The notes under the pieces: generated by a model
Told to the model about the DNA's origin: nothing
Seen by the model: the letters and a program-made list of their open reading frames with translations, nothing else
Databases searched by the model: none
Source of the DNA: Alphaproteobacteria bacterium
GTDB taxonomy: Bacteria > Pseudomonadota > Alphaproteobacteria > Acetobacterales > Acetobacteraceae
Length of the DNA stretch: 64,000 nt
Assembly: GCA_020850755.1 (NCBI GenBank)
Contig: JADZEB010000013.1
Span: 1-64,000 of the forward strand
Direction of reading: 5' to 3'
Made by a program: the position numbers and the translations under genes
Shown here: piece after piece, positions 33,437-42,795 of the stretch
How positions within the stretch are numbered: the stretch's first letter is position 1
How the letters are laid out: each line of letters opens with the position of its first letter

Positions 33437-33795
33437 TCAGAACAACCAACCGCCGTCGGGGACCGGCAGCGTCGGGCCGACGAGTACAACCGCACCGTTC
33501 GGATCCGGCAATCCCAGTGTCAGGACCTCGGGCATGAAGGGGCCGATCTGGCGCGCTGGGAAGTTCACGACGGCCGCGACCTGCCGACCCACAAGCGTCT
33601 CTGGCTCGTAGTGGACGGTGATCTGGGCGCTGCTTGTCTTGATGCCGAGAAGCGGGCCGAAATCGATCCATAGCTTGATGGCAGGCTTGCGCGCCTCGGG
33701 GAGGCCTCTGCGCGCCGAACGGTTCCGACGCGTATGTTCACTCTCTCGAAGTCGGCATAGGAAACCATGTTCGCCGCGGTGGCCTTGCTGGTCAT
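33437..33795 (-). pseudogene. csaA: tRNA-binding protein CsaA, frameshifted
   Basis: Two overlapping frames together make one CsaA-type EMAP/OB-fold protein. The first, from ATG 33795 (GGAAAG upstream), encodes SKATAANMVSYADFERVN and then IRVGTVRRAEA; the second resumes with PEARKPAIKLWIDFGP and runs through GLPDPNGAVVLVGPTLP to the normal end. The switch falls in a TCCCC run near 33697-33702. Adding one base there, for example making TTCCCC, restores the usual AEAFPEARKPA. Everything else is well preserved, so this is either a very recent inactivation or a one-base sequencing or assembly error. Confidence 0.85.
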
Positions 33796-33908
33796 CGTCA
33801 AGAGCTTTCCTCCAAGATCGGGCCTTGCGCCATGTGCGAGGGCGAAACACACTGCGCACCGGATACCCGCCTGATGTCTTCGCGGGATAAGCCTCTTGGA
33901 GTTTTCAA

Positions 33909-34586
33909 ATGTTCTACGAGCCTGCCAAGCGCAATCATGGAATGCAGTTCGATCCGTTCAAGGCACTGACTGTGCCGCGCCCGATCGGCTGGATCTCGAC
34001 GGTTGATGGCGCCGGGCGGCCGAACCTTGCGCCCTACAGCTACTTCAACGGCGTTGCTTGGGCGCCGCCGATGGTGATGTTCGCATCAGGCGGCCATCCC
34101 CCCGACTGGCGCACGAAGGATTCGGTTGCCAACGCCATCGCCACCCGCGAGTTCGTGGTGAACATGGTCACCTGGGATCTTCGCGAGGAGATGACCAAGT
34201 CCTCCGAGGTCGTTCCTCCTGGGGTGAACGAGTTTGATCTGGCGGGCCTTGAGATGGCCCCTTGCCGGCTGGTGAGAGTTCCGCGGGTGGCGCGCTCTCC
34301 GGTGGCCCTGGAATGCACCTACCACACGCATCTGGAACTGCCAGGGCACCGTCCGGATTCGCGCAATGTCATGGTCATCGGTACCGTGATCGGCGTGCAC
34401 ATCGACGACCGTTTCATTCGCGACGGGATGGTCGACGTCGGTGCGATGCGACCCATTGCGCGCCTCGGTTACATGCAATACGCCGCCGTCTCGCCCGATA
34501 ATGTCTTCGAGATGAAGAAGCTCATGCCAGAGAGCGGCCAGAAGCCCGGAGAAGAAGGCTCCGGCGCCTCCCGTGCCGTCACCTGA
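33909..34586 (+). CDS. Flavin reductase-like FMN-binding split-barrel protein
   Basis: This 225-aa protein belongs to the flavin reductase domain family with the RPIGWISTVDGAGRPNLAPYSYFNGV flavin-binding strand pair and a later FVVNMVTWDLREEM region. Family members reduce FMN with NAD(P)H for a monooxygenase or act as uncharacterised flavoproteins; this longer form with the VPRVARSPVALEC segment is often found in catabolic clusters. A GGAG lies just before the ATG at 33909. No two-component monooxygenase is next to it, so its partner is unknown. Confidence 0.82.
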   Translation: MFYEPAKRNHGMQFDPFKALTVPRPIGWISTVDGAGRPNLAPYSYFNGVAWAPPMVMFASGGHPPDWRTKDSVANAIATREFVVNMVTWDLREEMTKSSEVVPPGVNEFDLAGLEMAPCRLVRVPRVARSPVALECTYHTHLELPGHRPDSRNVMVIGTVIGVHIDDRFIRDGMVDVGAMRPIARLGYMQYAAVSPDNVFEMKKLMPESGQKPGEEGSGASRAVT

Positions 34587-34634
34587 AAAGCGCTTCTGAT
34601 CCTACGAAATGCAACGGGCCTGCGCGTCGGCAAG

Positions 34635-35981
34635 CTAGCTATCGGCACTCGTGCTGGCCTCGACGATCCTGGCGATCGGGGCGTTCCTGGACAGATCAAG
34701 CCGCTCCTGGACCCATCGTGCGAGCGCCAGAAGCCGGATATCCTCGCCGCGTGGCGCCACGAGCTGAGGCCCGATTGGCATCCCGGCTGGCCCGCTCCAT
34801 CCGGGTATGGTGATGCAAGGCGTATAGAGAAGTGTCCAGATGCCATTGAACACGGCGCTGCCAGTCGCTGTGATCCCGACAGGAGCTTCACCTGGCGCGG
34901 CCGGGGTCAGCAGGAGGTCGAATCGATCCCAGATTGCCCCAATCTCCCAGCGGCAGCGCGCGGCGAGTTCGAGGGCCGACCGATAGCGATCGTACGGACA
35001 GGATTCACCTTGTGAGATTCGTCCATCCCGGAATGCGGGGGAAAGCTGATCTCGGTGGGTCGTTCGCTCCCACGTGAAGTTGCGGGCCGCCTCGAAGCTG
35101 CTGATGTCTCTGTGGGCATCCCAAAGGCCATCGAACTCTCGGGGAAGGGGGGCCTCGCCGACCGAGGCCCCGGCCTTTACGAGGCGTTCGGCGCACTCCT
35201 CGATCATGCGTTGGGTTGCTGCATCGGCCTCGTTCCACACCTTGGTCCGGCAGACAGCAATTCTTGGCTTTCTGTCCTTTGGCCAGCGAAGGTCGGGCAG
35301 GGTGGTTCCGATCAGCGCAGCGCGCCATAGGGCGCAATCGTCGACCGACCTGGCCAGGATCGAGATCGTGTCCAGGCTGTCGGACGCGACCTTCATTCCG
35401 CCTCGCACGAAGTCGCCGAAGGTTGGCTTGTAGCCGACAATGCCACAGTAGGCTGCGGGACGGATGGTCGAGCCGGTCGTTTGTGTTCCGATCGCAAGTG
35501 GCACCATTCCATCGGCGACAGCAGCCGCCGATCCTTGAGATGACCCTCCAGGCGTGCGTGACAGATCGTGGGGATTTCGGGTCGGGCCTGGCGTGATGTT
35601 CGCGAACTCGGTCGTAACCGTCTTGCCAACGACCACGCCACCGGCGGCCTTGCTCATGCCGATGCAAGCGGCGTCAGACCTGGGCTGATTGCCGGCCCAG
35701 ATCGGCGAGTTGTAGGTGCTAGGAAAGTCGGCACTGTCGACAATGTCCTTGAATGCAACTGGTACGCCGTGCAGCAGCCCACGATGGGGGCCGCGATCGT
35801 AGTGTCGTGCCTGCTCGATGGCTTTGTCGAAGTCGATATGCGCAAATGCCCGCACATGCGTTTCGCGGAGGGTGACGCGCTCAAGGCAGGCGCGGACAAG
35901 CTGTTCTGACGTCAACTCGCCGCGGGCAATCTTCAGTGCTGCGTCAGTGGCGGTGAGCGCATGAATGGGCCTATCGGTCAT
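34635..35981 (-). CDS. Amidase-signature hydrolase
   Basis: This 448-aa serine amidase has the Ser-cisSer-Lys triad region: Lys in VAFKDIVD, the Gly/Ser loop GGSSQGSAAAVADG and the nucleophile Ser in TGSTIRPAAYCGIVGYKPT. The start at 35981 gives the usual TDRPIHALTATDAALKI N terminus; the frame is open upstream to 36131. It reads divergently from the CaiB gene 115 nt away. Substrate unknown; it is one of three amidase-signature genes in the window. Confidence 0.88.
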   Translation of the reverse strand: MTDRPIHALTATDAALKIARGELTSEQLVRACLERVTLRETHVRAFAHIDFDKAIEQARHYDRGPHRGLLHGVPVAFKDIVDSADFPSTYNSPIWAGNQPRSDAACIGMSKAAGGVVVGKTVTTEFANITPGPTRNPHDLSRTPGGSSQGSAAAVADGMVPLAIGTQTTGSTIRPAAYCGIVGYKPTFGDFVRGGMKVASDSLDTISILARSVDDCALWRAALIGTTLPDLRWPKDRKPRIAVCRTKVWNEADAATQRMIEECAERLVKAGASVGEAPLPREFDGLWDAHRDISSFEAARNFTWERTTHRDQLSPAFRDGRISQGESCPYDRYRSALELAARCRWEIGAIWDRFDLLLTPAAPGEAPVGITATGSAVFNGIWTLLYTPCITIPGWSGPAGMPIGPQLVAPRGEDIRLLALARWVQERLDLSRNAPIARIVEASTSADS

Positions 35982-36096
35982 GTGAGCTGCTCCCTGATCC
36001 GGCTGTTCATATACCGGCGCCACCGTGGCACCAAGCCCGCTTGTCGCCGCGTGGGTGGGAGGGGAGAATGCAGGCGCGCAGCATAAGGAGGGCAAC

Positions 36097-37290
36097 GTGC
36101 GCCCATTCGACGGCCTGAAGGTCATTGACATGACCCATATCCTCGCGGGCCCCTTTTGTGCCTATCAGCTCGCTGTTTGGGGGGCCGATGTCCTCAAGAT
36201 CGAGATGCCGGGCGGGGATCATGTCCGGCGCCGGGGGCAGAAGAAGGAGTGGAATTGTGTCAATATGGGAACCAATTACCTGGCGCAGGGTTCGAACAAA
36301 CGGTCAATCGTGATCAATATTCAGGACCCGAAGGGACGCGACTTGGTGCTGGAACTCATTCGATCGGCGGACGTTTTTATTGAAAATTTTCGTGCTGGCG
36401 CTCTGATGAAATTGGGTTTGGGATTCGATGACTTGGCAGCTCTCAATTCGCGCTTGATCTACTGCTCCATGACGGCGTTCGGCCGGGGGGGGCCGAAGGG
36501 GCAGCACACGGCCTATGATCATGTTGTCCAGGCGGCATCGGGGCTTATGAGCGTCAATGGAACGAACGAAACGACGCCGCTGAAGGTGGGGCCCCCGGTG
36601 CTGGACTATGCGTCCGGAACGATGGCGGCATTTGCCTGCGCCACAGCTTTGTTCCAGCGCGAGCGGACCGGTCGGGGCTGCCATATCGACATGGCCATGA
36701 TGGATACGGCGCAACTGCTCATGAGCAACTTCATCACGGGGTTCTTCGCGACCGGGAAACCCGAGACCGTGAAGGGAAACAACCATCATATGGCAGCGTC
36801 CTCCTGCTTTCCGACGCGCGACGGCAGCTTGCTGATGCTCGGAGCCAGCACACCGGCGCAGTGTCGCGACCTGATGGTAGCACTGGGGCGCCCGGATCTT
36901 GCCGACGACTACCAGGCGGCCGATGACCATGGTCCCAGGCGGCAAATGATGTTCGAGGTCATTGGGAGGATCCTGCTAACGCGAACTGCCGAGGAGTGGG
37001 AGCAGCACCTGAACTCAGCCCATGTTCCAGCTGCCCGGGTTAAGGGCTTTGCAGAGGCCGTCAGCCAGCCACAGTTGGCAAGTCGCAACACGCAGCACAG
37101 GCATGAGCATGTGCCCGGCCTGGAGGCGCCGGCCACTGTCCCGGTTGCGGCCTTCCGGCTGTCAAGCGGAGATGCAATGGTGACCTCCCCGCCGCCGCGA
37201 CTGGGCGAACACACCGACGAGGTGCTGGCGGGGTTGGGCTACACCGATATTGAGGTTGCGCGCTTGCGCGAAGCCGGTGTCGTTGCCTAG
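36097..37290 (+). CDS. CaiB/BaiF family CoA transferase
   Basis: This class III CoA transferase of 397 aa starts at GTG 36097, with AAGGAGG five or six bases upstream. N-terminal FDGLKVIDMTHILAGPFCAY and GADVLKIEMPGGDHVRR, and the linking segment RSADVFIENFRAGAL, are classic family motifs. It would move CoA between a donor thioester and a free acid to activate it. The next two genes (DUF4387 and AtuA family) follow at 34 nt and 3 nt, so all three are probably expressed together. The substrate is unknown. Confidence 0.88.
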   Translation: MRPFDGLKVIDMTHILAGPFCAYQLAVWGADVLKIEMPGGDHVRRRGQKKEWNCVNMGTNYLAQGSNKRSIVINIQDPKGRDLVLELIRSADVFIENFRAGALMKLGLGFDDLAALNSRLIYCSMTAFGRGGPKGQHTAYDHVVQAASGLMSVNGTNETTPLKVGPPVLDYASGTMAAFACATALFQRERTGRGCHIDMAMMDTAQLLMSNFITGFFATGKPETVKGNNHHMAASSCFPTRDGSLLMLGASTPAQCRDLMVALGRPDLADDYQAADDHGPRRQMMFEVIGRILLTRTAEEWEQHLNSAHVPAARVKGFAEAVSQPQLASRNTQHRHEHVPGLEAPATVPVAAFRLSSGDAMVTSPPPRLGEHTDEVLAGLGYTDIEVARLREAGVVA

Positions 37291-37324
37291 GACAAGAACA
37301 AGCGCATTCGACAAGGAGTTCCAC

Positions 37325-37630
37325 ATGACACGCTTGGACAGCCTCGCACGCGTGGTGCGCAGCAAGAACGCGGGCCCTTTGACGATCACTCTGGACGTCA
37401 TGTTCGAGGATCGTGCGGACTATGATCGTGCCCTTCAGTCGCCGGGCTTCTCAACGGAAGCGATCGGGAAGGCCTACGGCATTCCCGCTTCGGGTGTCGA
37501 GATCATGCCGTATCCGAAGGCCCTTGCGATCAAAGTGAGCATGGACCGGAAGATCGTTGCCGGCGATCCCGGCGATCGCGATGTCTACGGCGCGCAACAG
37601 CACGCACCCATTCTGGCATTGGAGATCTGA
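37325..37630 (+). CDS. DUF4387 domain protein
   Basis: This 101-aa protein consists of a single DUF4387 domain: LARVVRSKNAGPLTITLDVMFED near the start, then YGIPASGVEIMPYPKALAIKV and a C-terminal YGAQQHAPIL. The biochemical function is unknown. DUF4387 genes commonly sit next to AtuA (DUF1446) genes, and here the AtuA gene begins 3 nt after the stop, suggesting the two proteins form a complex. No signal peptide or membrane segment is seen. Confidence 0.85.
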   Translation: MTRLDSLARVVRSKNAGPLTITLDVMFEDRADYDRALQSPGFSTEAIGKAYGIPASGVEIMPYPKALAIKVSMDRKIVAGDPGDRDVYGAQQHAPILALEI

Positions 37631-37633
37631 GCC

Positions 37634-39043
37634 ATGAGCGCTATCGGCAAGCTTCTCGACCAGTTCAAAGGAGTATCGAAGCAGGCGCTTCGCGCGATGG
37701 GGGGCTCGGGTCAGCTTGGCTATGGCGTTCCAGCCGACGCCTTTGCCGAGGGCCTCAGGCGCAAGCCGCACTATATCGGCTGCGACATGGGGTCAATCGA
37801 CCCGGGCCCGGCCTATCTCGGCTCGGGCGAGCTGGCCACCGCCGCGGAGACAACCAAGCGCGACCTGAAGCGTGTCCTGCTCGGTGCGCGCGGCGCCGAT
37901 ATTCCGCTACTGATCGGCTCTGCCGGTTGCGCGGGTGCAAGCCAACATCTTAATGCAACGCTTGCGCTCGTGCGCGAGATCGCCAAGGAGGAGGGGCTAC
38001 GGTTCCGGCTTGCCAGCATCCGGGCGGACATGCCGCGCGACTTCGTGAAGAAGCAGCGGGCGGCGGGAAAGATCACGCCGCTTGGCGGCATCATCGGTGA
38101 ACTCACGGACGAGGAGATCGATGCCAGCTCCAACCTGGTGGGGCAGATGGGAACCGAGGCATTCGTCCGGGCGTTGGAGAAGGATGTAGACGTCGTGATC
38201 GCCGGGCGAGCCTGCGACACCGCGATATTCGCTGCCATCCCGAGCATGCTCGGCTTCCCGCTCGGGCCGGTGATGCACATGTCGAAGATCATCGAGTGTG
38301 CGTCGATCTGCTGCGTTCCAGGCGGCAGGGACGCGATCATTGCTGAACTGGAGGGCGCCTCCTTTGTCCTCGAGAGCATGAACCCGCAGCGCCGTGCCAC
38401 CCCGATGAGCGTCGCTGCGCACAGCCTCTACGAGCAGTCGGATCCGGTGCGGGTTGCTGAGCCCGAAGGTGTGCTGTTCGTTGACAGCGCGGACTATCAG
38501 GCTGTTGATGATCGCCGCTGCCGCGTGTCCGGTGCTCGCTGGGAAAATGCGCGCAAGCCGAGCGTCAAGATCGAAGGGGCGCGGCGCGTTGGCGAGCGCG
38601 CCATCATGGTGTGCGGCAGCGCCGATCCTCGTTTCATTGCGAATCTCGACAGCATCCTGCCGCAAGTACAAGAGGTCGTGCGCGGGCTTGTATGCGAGCC
38701 TGGCGAAGTGCCCGACTATTCCCTCTTGTTCCGCCGCTATGGGCTTGACGGTGTCTATCCATGGCCGACGCCCCCAGCGGTGAACCCGAGGGAGGTCTTC
38801 ATCATGGCTGAGATCATCGCTCCGACCGAAGGGCGCGCAATGGCCGTCGCCAAGACCACCAAGCAGTTCCTTCTGCATCATGGCTTTCCGGGTCGCCTGT
38901 CCACAGGCGGCAACATCGCCTTTCCGTTCACGCCTCCTGAAATCTCATGCGGGTCGGCCTACCGCTTCAATGCATACCATGTCATGGAAGTAGATGATCT
39001 GGCCCCGCTTTTCCCAATCGAGGTTGAGGAGGTTGGCAGCTAG
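37634..39043 (+). CDS. AtuA family (DUF1446) protein
   Basis: This 469-aa protein belongs to the acyclic-terpene-utilisation AtuA family. Motifs are YIGCDMGSIDPGPAYLGSGEL near 55-75, PLLIGSAGCAGASQHLN, a VDVVIAGRACDTAIFAAIP strand and a C-terminal EIIAPTEGRAMAVAKT. The family is required for terpene catabolism in Pseudomonas but its reaction is unclear, and many homologues lie outside terpene clusters. No other atu genes occur here, so terpene use should not be assumed; the association with a CaiB transferase and DUF4387 is the stronger clue. Confidence 0.85.
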   Translation: MSAIGKLLDQFKGVSKQALRAMGGSGQLGYGVPADAFAEGLRRKPHYIGCDMGSIDPGPAYLGSGELATAAETTKRDLKRVLLGARGADIPLLIGSAGCAGASQHLNATLALVREIAKEEGLRFRLASIRADMPRDFVKKQRAAGKITPLGGIIGELTDEEIDASSNLVGQMGTEAFVRALEKDVDVVIAGRACDTAIFAAIPSMLGFPLGPVMHMSKIIECASICCVPGGRDAIIAELEGASFVLESMNPQRRATPMSVAAHSLYEQSDPVRVAEPEGVLFVDSADYQAVDDRRCRVSGARWENARKPSVKIEGARRVGERAIMVCGSADPRFIANLDSILPQVQEVVRGLVCEPGEVPDYSLLFRRYGLDGVYPWPTPPAVNPREVFIMAEIIAPTEGRAMAVAKTTKQFLLHHGFPGRLSTGGNIAFPFTPPEISCGSAYRFNAYHVMEVDDLAPLFPIEVEEVGS

Positions 39044-39073
39044 CCGAGGGGAGGCCAGATCGCGGGCAAGAAA

Positions 39074-39100
39074 AAGGTCGGGCCAAGTAGGCCCGACCTT
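39074..39100 (-). terminator. Intrinsic terminator of the MmgE/PrpD gene
   Basis: AAGGTCGGGCC (39074-39084) and GGCCCGACCTT (39090-39100) form a perfect 11-bp stem with a 5-nt loop. On the minus strand the stem is followed by a T-rich tract from the As at 39071-39075, giving a good terminator for the leftward gene ending at 39122. On the plus strand there is no T tract, but the stem may also stop AtuA transcripts. Confidence 0.85.
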
Positions 39101-39121
39101 GGTGCTCTGCGTGGACAGCAC

Positions 39122-40561
39122 CTAGCCGGCAAGGGCTTCAGTGAGGGCGCTGACCGAGGCAAGCTCATCTATACCCCACACCATGTCACGCACGCGCTCT
39201 GACTTTGAGCGACCGAACACGGGATCGGCAAGTGCGTGGAACTTCACAAACAGCTCCTCGTCCGTGAGGGGATCGGCCGGATCGCCCTTCGGGTCATTCC
39301 GCTTCATGGTTAGCGTGCGCCCGTCGATTGTCCGCACCGTGACAACCGAAGGCCGCGCCTTGGGATAGGCCGCGTCGCACTCCGGATCCGTCTCGACCTT
39401 GAACTTGCTGCAATCCGCGAGTACAGCAGGGTTGCGTAGTGCGGCCTGCGAGAAATGCTCAAGTGCCACGGCGCCGTAATGCATTCCGGTCGCCATGCAG
39501 AACTGGAAGCTCATCTGCGCCTGGGCGAAATTATCCCAGCCAACCTTTGCATGTGAGGCGGACACCGCGTATGTGCCGACGTGAACATCCTTGATGTCTG
39601 CGGCGGCAAGTTTGTGTTGCTGCATGATCGCGATCAGGCAATCCAGCGCGGTGTGGATATGCCTGCAACATAGATAGGGCTTTATGTAGCAGCGCGACAC
39701 GACCGAGGGCTGGCCACCGAAGAAGATGTCGATGTCCGCGTAGCGCGCGGGATCAACGTCTCCGCCCGCATAGGCATGGAAATAGCCATCCTTGACCTCA
39801 AGCACGTTCTCGGCGCCAGGGATCCCGTTCTTGGCCAGGAGCGCACAGAGAATGCCGTCACGCGCAGCTTGCCCCGCATGCAGGCGCTTGATGTCACCAG
39901 CTCCATGCAGGAACGTGAACAGCCCCGAGGCATTTGAGGCCGCAAGGGCGAAGCTGTCCTCGATGGTCTTCGCGCTGCTCCCGATCAGATTGCCGATTGC
40001 GCCTGCAGCACCGAACACGCCAGCGACAGCAGTATTGTGGAAGCCTCGCCACCGGGGCTTCGGGTGGGTGGCCTGGGCGATGCGTCCGGCAATCTCGTAG
40101 CCAACGGCAATGGCGGTCATAGCCTGCTGGCCGCTGATGCCTCGGTCGTGTCCGAACGACAGCACAGCCGGCACCATGACACTTCCAGGATGAACGCTTC
40201 CCGGTGTGTAGCCATCGTCGACATCAAGGCCGTGCCCCTCTGCGCCACCGAGGTATGCCGCTGTGAGCACGTCAAACCGGCCCTTCAGCCCTGGCACAGG
40301 GATAGTCCCCGCGGGAACAATGGCTGTCAGCGTACTTTCGGCGACGCGCGTCACATGTTCGCGACTGGCTGCGATACATGATGCGAGTGTGTCCAGCGTA
40401 TGCCGTCGGACCCCGTGCGCCGTTGCCGCATCGAGGTCGGTAAAGCGCAAGCCCGCTGCATGGGCGGAAAGGGCCTTCGTGGGCGTTAGCCCTGCTCCCG
40501 GCGTCGATCGGCCGGTTTGTGCACTCACTCCCGATGAACTGCTCTTGCTGACGACATTCAT
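39122..40561 (-). CDS. MmgE/PrpD family protein (second copy)
   Basis: This 479-aa protein is the second 2-methylcitrate-dehydratase/iminodisuccinate-epimerase family member in the window. It retains the conserved YLGGAEGHGLDVDDGY region, HPGSVMVPAVLSFG and GFHNTAVAGVFGAAGAIG, and is closer to the family consensus at the DVDD motif than the copy at 13337. A Ser-rich N terminus precedes the domain. The AGGAG ribosome-binding site is 8 nt before the ATG. It is divergent from the ADP-forming acyl-CoA synthetase and convergent with AtuA. Substrate unknown. Confidence 0.83.
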   Translation of the reverse strand: MNVVSKSSSSGVSAQTGRSTPGAGLTPTKALSAHAAGLRFTDLDAATAHGVRRHTLDTLASCIAASREHVTRVAESTLTAIVPAGTIPVPGLKGRFDVLTAAYLGGAEGHGLDVDDGYTPGSVHPGSVMVPAVLSFGHDRGISGQQAMTAIAVGYEIAGRIAQATHPKPRWRGFHNTAVAGVFGAAGAIGNLIGSSAKTIEDSFALAASNASGLFTFLHGAGDIKRLHAGQAARDGILCALLAKNGIPGAENVLEVKDGYFHAYAGGDVDPARYADIDIFFGGQPSVVSRCYIKPYLCCRHIHTALDCLIAIMQQHKLAAADIKDVHVGTYAVSASHAKVGWDNFAQAQMSFQFCMATGMHYGAVALEHFSQAALRNPAVLADCSKFKVETDPECDAAYPKARPSVVTVRTIDGRTLTMKRNDPKGDPADPLTDEELFVKFHALADPVFGRSKSERVRDMVWGIDELASVSALTEALAG

Positions 40562-40683
40562 GGCATGACTCCTACTTCCAACTACCGTTCAGTGTTGCAT
40601 CATTTCCCTCTCCCGGGAAGAGCAGCGCACCTTGACGCCTGCCGGGGTGTGGGATGGTATTCGGGCGCACAGGAGACCATGCC

Positions 40684-42789
40684 GTGACACAGCACGCCCA
40701 TCCCCTCGATGTCCTTTTTGCCCCGAGATCAATCGTATTTGTCGGCGTCTCGGCCGATCCGAAGAAGACCGCCGGGGCCCCGTTGCGGATTGCCATTCAG
40801 AACCGCTATCCAGGCCAGCTATACGGTGTGCATCCGCGCGAAGAACGTATCGAGGGTGTGCCTTGTTTTCGCAGCGTCGAAGAACTGCCGGAGGTTCCCG
40901 ACTGCGCTTTTATTTCGGTGGTTGCGAAACTCGTTCCCGGCGTTCTGGAGTCGTGTGGAAGAAAGGGAATAAAGGGGGCGGTCATCCTTTCCTCGGGATT
41001 CGAGGAGGTCGAAGGAGGCGCCGACATTGCCAGGAGCGTAGGCGAGATCGGCCGGAAGTACGGCATGCACATCGTTGGGCCCAATAGCGAGGGGCTCTGG
41101 AGCGTGAAGCGGCGCACCATTCTGACCTTCGGGTCGGCCGCAAGGCGCGAGAAATTGCACCATGCGCCGATAGCCGCATTGACCCAGTCGGGCGGGATCG
41201 GCGGCGCGATCGCAAGACGGCTCCAGGATGGCGGCTTTGGTTGCAGCTACTTCGTGTCAGTCGGCAATGAGACTGTCACCGGGACCGCAGACTACATCGA
41301 CTGGCTCGCAGAACAGGACGATGTCCGGGTAATCGTCATGTTCATCGAAGGTCTGATTGATGGCGCGAAAGCCATACGGGCAGCGGCGAAGGCGCGGGCG
41401 CGCGGCATCCATCTAGTGGCACTGAAGTCGGGGAACTCCGCTGTCGGGCGTATTGCCACTGCGACACATACAGGCAAGATCTCGACGGCGGGGGCGATCT
41501 ACGATGCCGCGCTGGATCAGGCCGGCGTCGTCCGTGTCGAAAGTCTGACAGACCTGATCGAGAGCGCGAAGTTGCTTTGCTCCATGCCACTACCGCCACC
41601 CCGCGGTGCCAAGGGAGGGGTGGCGGTTCTTTCGGTGCTGGGGGGACCCCGCTCGATCATGGCCGACATGGGCGAGAAGCTGGGCGTCCCGCTGGCAACC
41701 TTTGAGGATAGCACGGTCGCCGCGCTTGCAAAGGTCGTGCCTGCATTCGGCTATCCAAGGAACCCGGTGGACATTACAGGCCAGGTGGTCGGTGACCACA
41801 CTTTGTTCGAGCGGGCCCTCGATGCGGGAACGGGCGATGCGAACAGCGAGGGCCTTCTTATTCAGTTCGGCAATGGTGGCATCCGCGAGGCGAGAGAAAG
41901 ACGAGAGATCTTCACGAGCCTAGCCCGAAAGACAGGGCTGCCCGTTGTGTTGTCGCTGCTGGGCGATACGCTGGATGAAGCGCTTCTCGTCGACTACGCG
42001 AAGCAGGGCGTTGCAGTGGCACGGGACGCGGCCGAAGCGATGCGCTATTTCGGTTGGCTGTACCGGGCACGCGAGTATCAGGCACGGCCGCCGCTTGACA
42101 CCGAGAGGGCGGGTAGGCCGCCTCTTCCAGCAGTGCCAAGATCATGGCAGGAGACGATGTCGCTTCTTGCTGACGCAGGCATATCCCAGCCGGCGTGGAG
42201 AATCCTTGAGAACGGGGCGGATCTTGGGTTGCTGTGCAATGGTTTGCGATTCCCGGTTGCCCTCAAAGCGATGCCCGAGCAGGCAGAGCACAAGACAGAG
42301 CATGGTTTGGTTGTACTGAACCTTCCGGACGCAGATGCCGTTGCCGTTGCAGCAATCGCTATGCAGGAGCGTCTGGCTAGGCTGGACCCCCGGCTTCGCG
42401 GCGGGCCGCTGCTCGTGCAGGAAATGGTGAGCGGGGGTGTGGAGGCGGTGGTCACCGCAGCTCGCGACCCCGACTTCGGTGTGATCCTCGCCGTCGGCAC
42501 CGGCGGCACTCTGGTGGAGCTTCTTGGTGATGTGGGCTATGTGGTCTTGCCCGCGTCGGCAGACGAGGTCAAGAGACGCATCGGCACTCTCAAACTCAGC
42601 CGACTCCTTGCTGGGTTCCGCGGAGCAGAGTCCGCCGACACGGAGGCTCTTGCTCGCGCAGCGCTTTCACTCGGCTCGATCCTACAGCGCTTGCCATCGA
42701 GTGTGCAGGCAATCGAGCTCAATCCTCTGCTTGTGATGCCTGCGGGGAAGGGCGTCGCGGCGATCGACGTGTTGGTCCGCGAGGGATGA
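40684..42789 (+). CDS. ADP-forming acyl-CoA synthetase (acetate--CoA ligase family)
   Basis: This 701-aa protein starts at GTG 40684, with AGGAG eight nucleotides upstream; an ATG at 40654 is less well placed. Domains in order are a CoA-binding Rossmann domain (about 8-130, IVFVGVSADPKK), two succinyl-CoA-ligase-like flavodoxin domains (about 145-450) with the likely phospho-His in TATHTGKIS, and a C-terminal ATP-grasp domain (about 470-700, LLVQEMVSGGVEAVV). It activates acids to CoA esters with ATP, giving ADP. The nitroreductase gene begins 6 nt later. Confidence 0.87.
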   Translation: MTQHAHPLDVLFAPRSIVFVGVSADPKKTAGAPLRIAIQNRYPGQLYGVHPREERIEGVPCFRSVEELPEVPDCAFISVVAKLVPGVLESCGRKGIKGAVILSSGFEEVEGGADIARSVGEIGRKYGMHIVGPNSEGLWSVKRRTILTFGSAARREKLHHAPIAALTQSGGIGGAIARRLQDGGFGCSYFVSVGNETVTGTADYIDWLAEQDDVRVIVMFIEGLIDGAKAIRAAAKARARGIHLVALKSGNSAVGRIATATHTGKISTAGAIYDAALDQAGVVRVESLTDLIESAKLLCSMPLPPPRGAKGGVAVLSVLGGPRSIMADMGEKLGVPLATFEDSTVAALAKVVPAFGYPRNPVDITGQVVGDHTLFERALDAGTGDANSEGLLIQFGNGGIREARERREIFTSLARKTGLPVVLSLLGDTLDEALLVDYAKQGVAVARDAAEAMRYFGWLYRAREYQARPPLDTERAGRPPLPAVPRSWQETMSLLADAGISQPAWRILENGADLGLLCNGLRFPVALKAMPEQAEHKTEHGLVVLNLPDADAVAVAAIAMQERLARLDPRLRGGPLLVQEMVSGGVEAVVTAARDPDFGVILAVGTGGTLVELLGDVGYVVLPASADEVKRRIGTLKLSRLLAGFRGAESADTEALARAALSLGSILQRLPSSVQAIELNPLLVMPAGKGVAAIDVLVREG

Positions 42790-42795
42790 TGCGTA

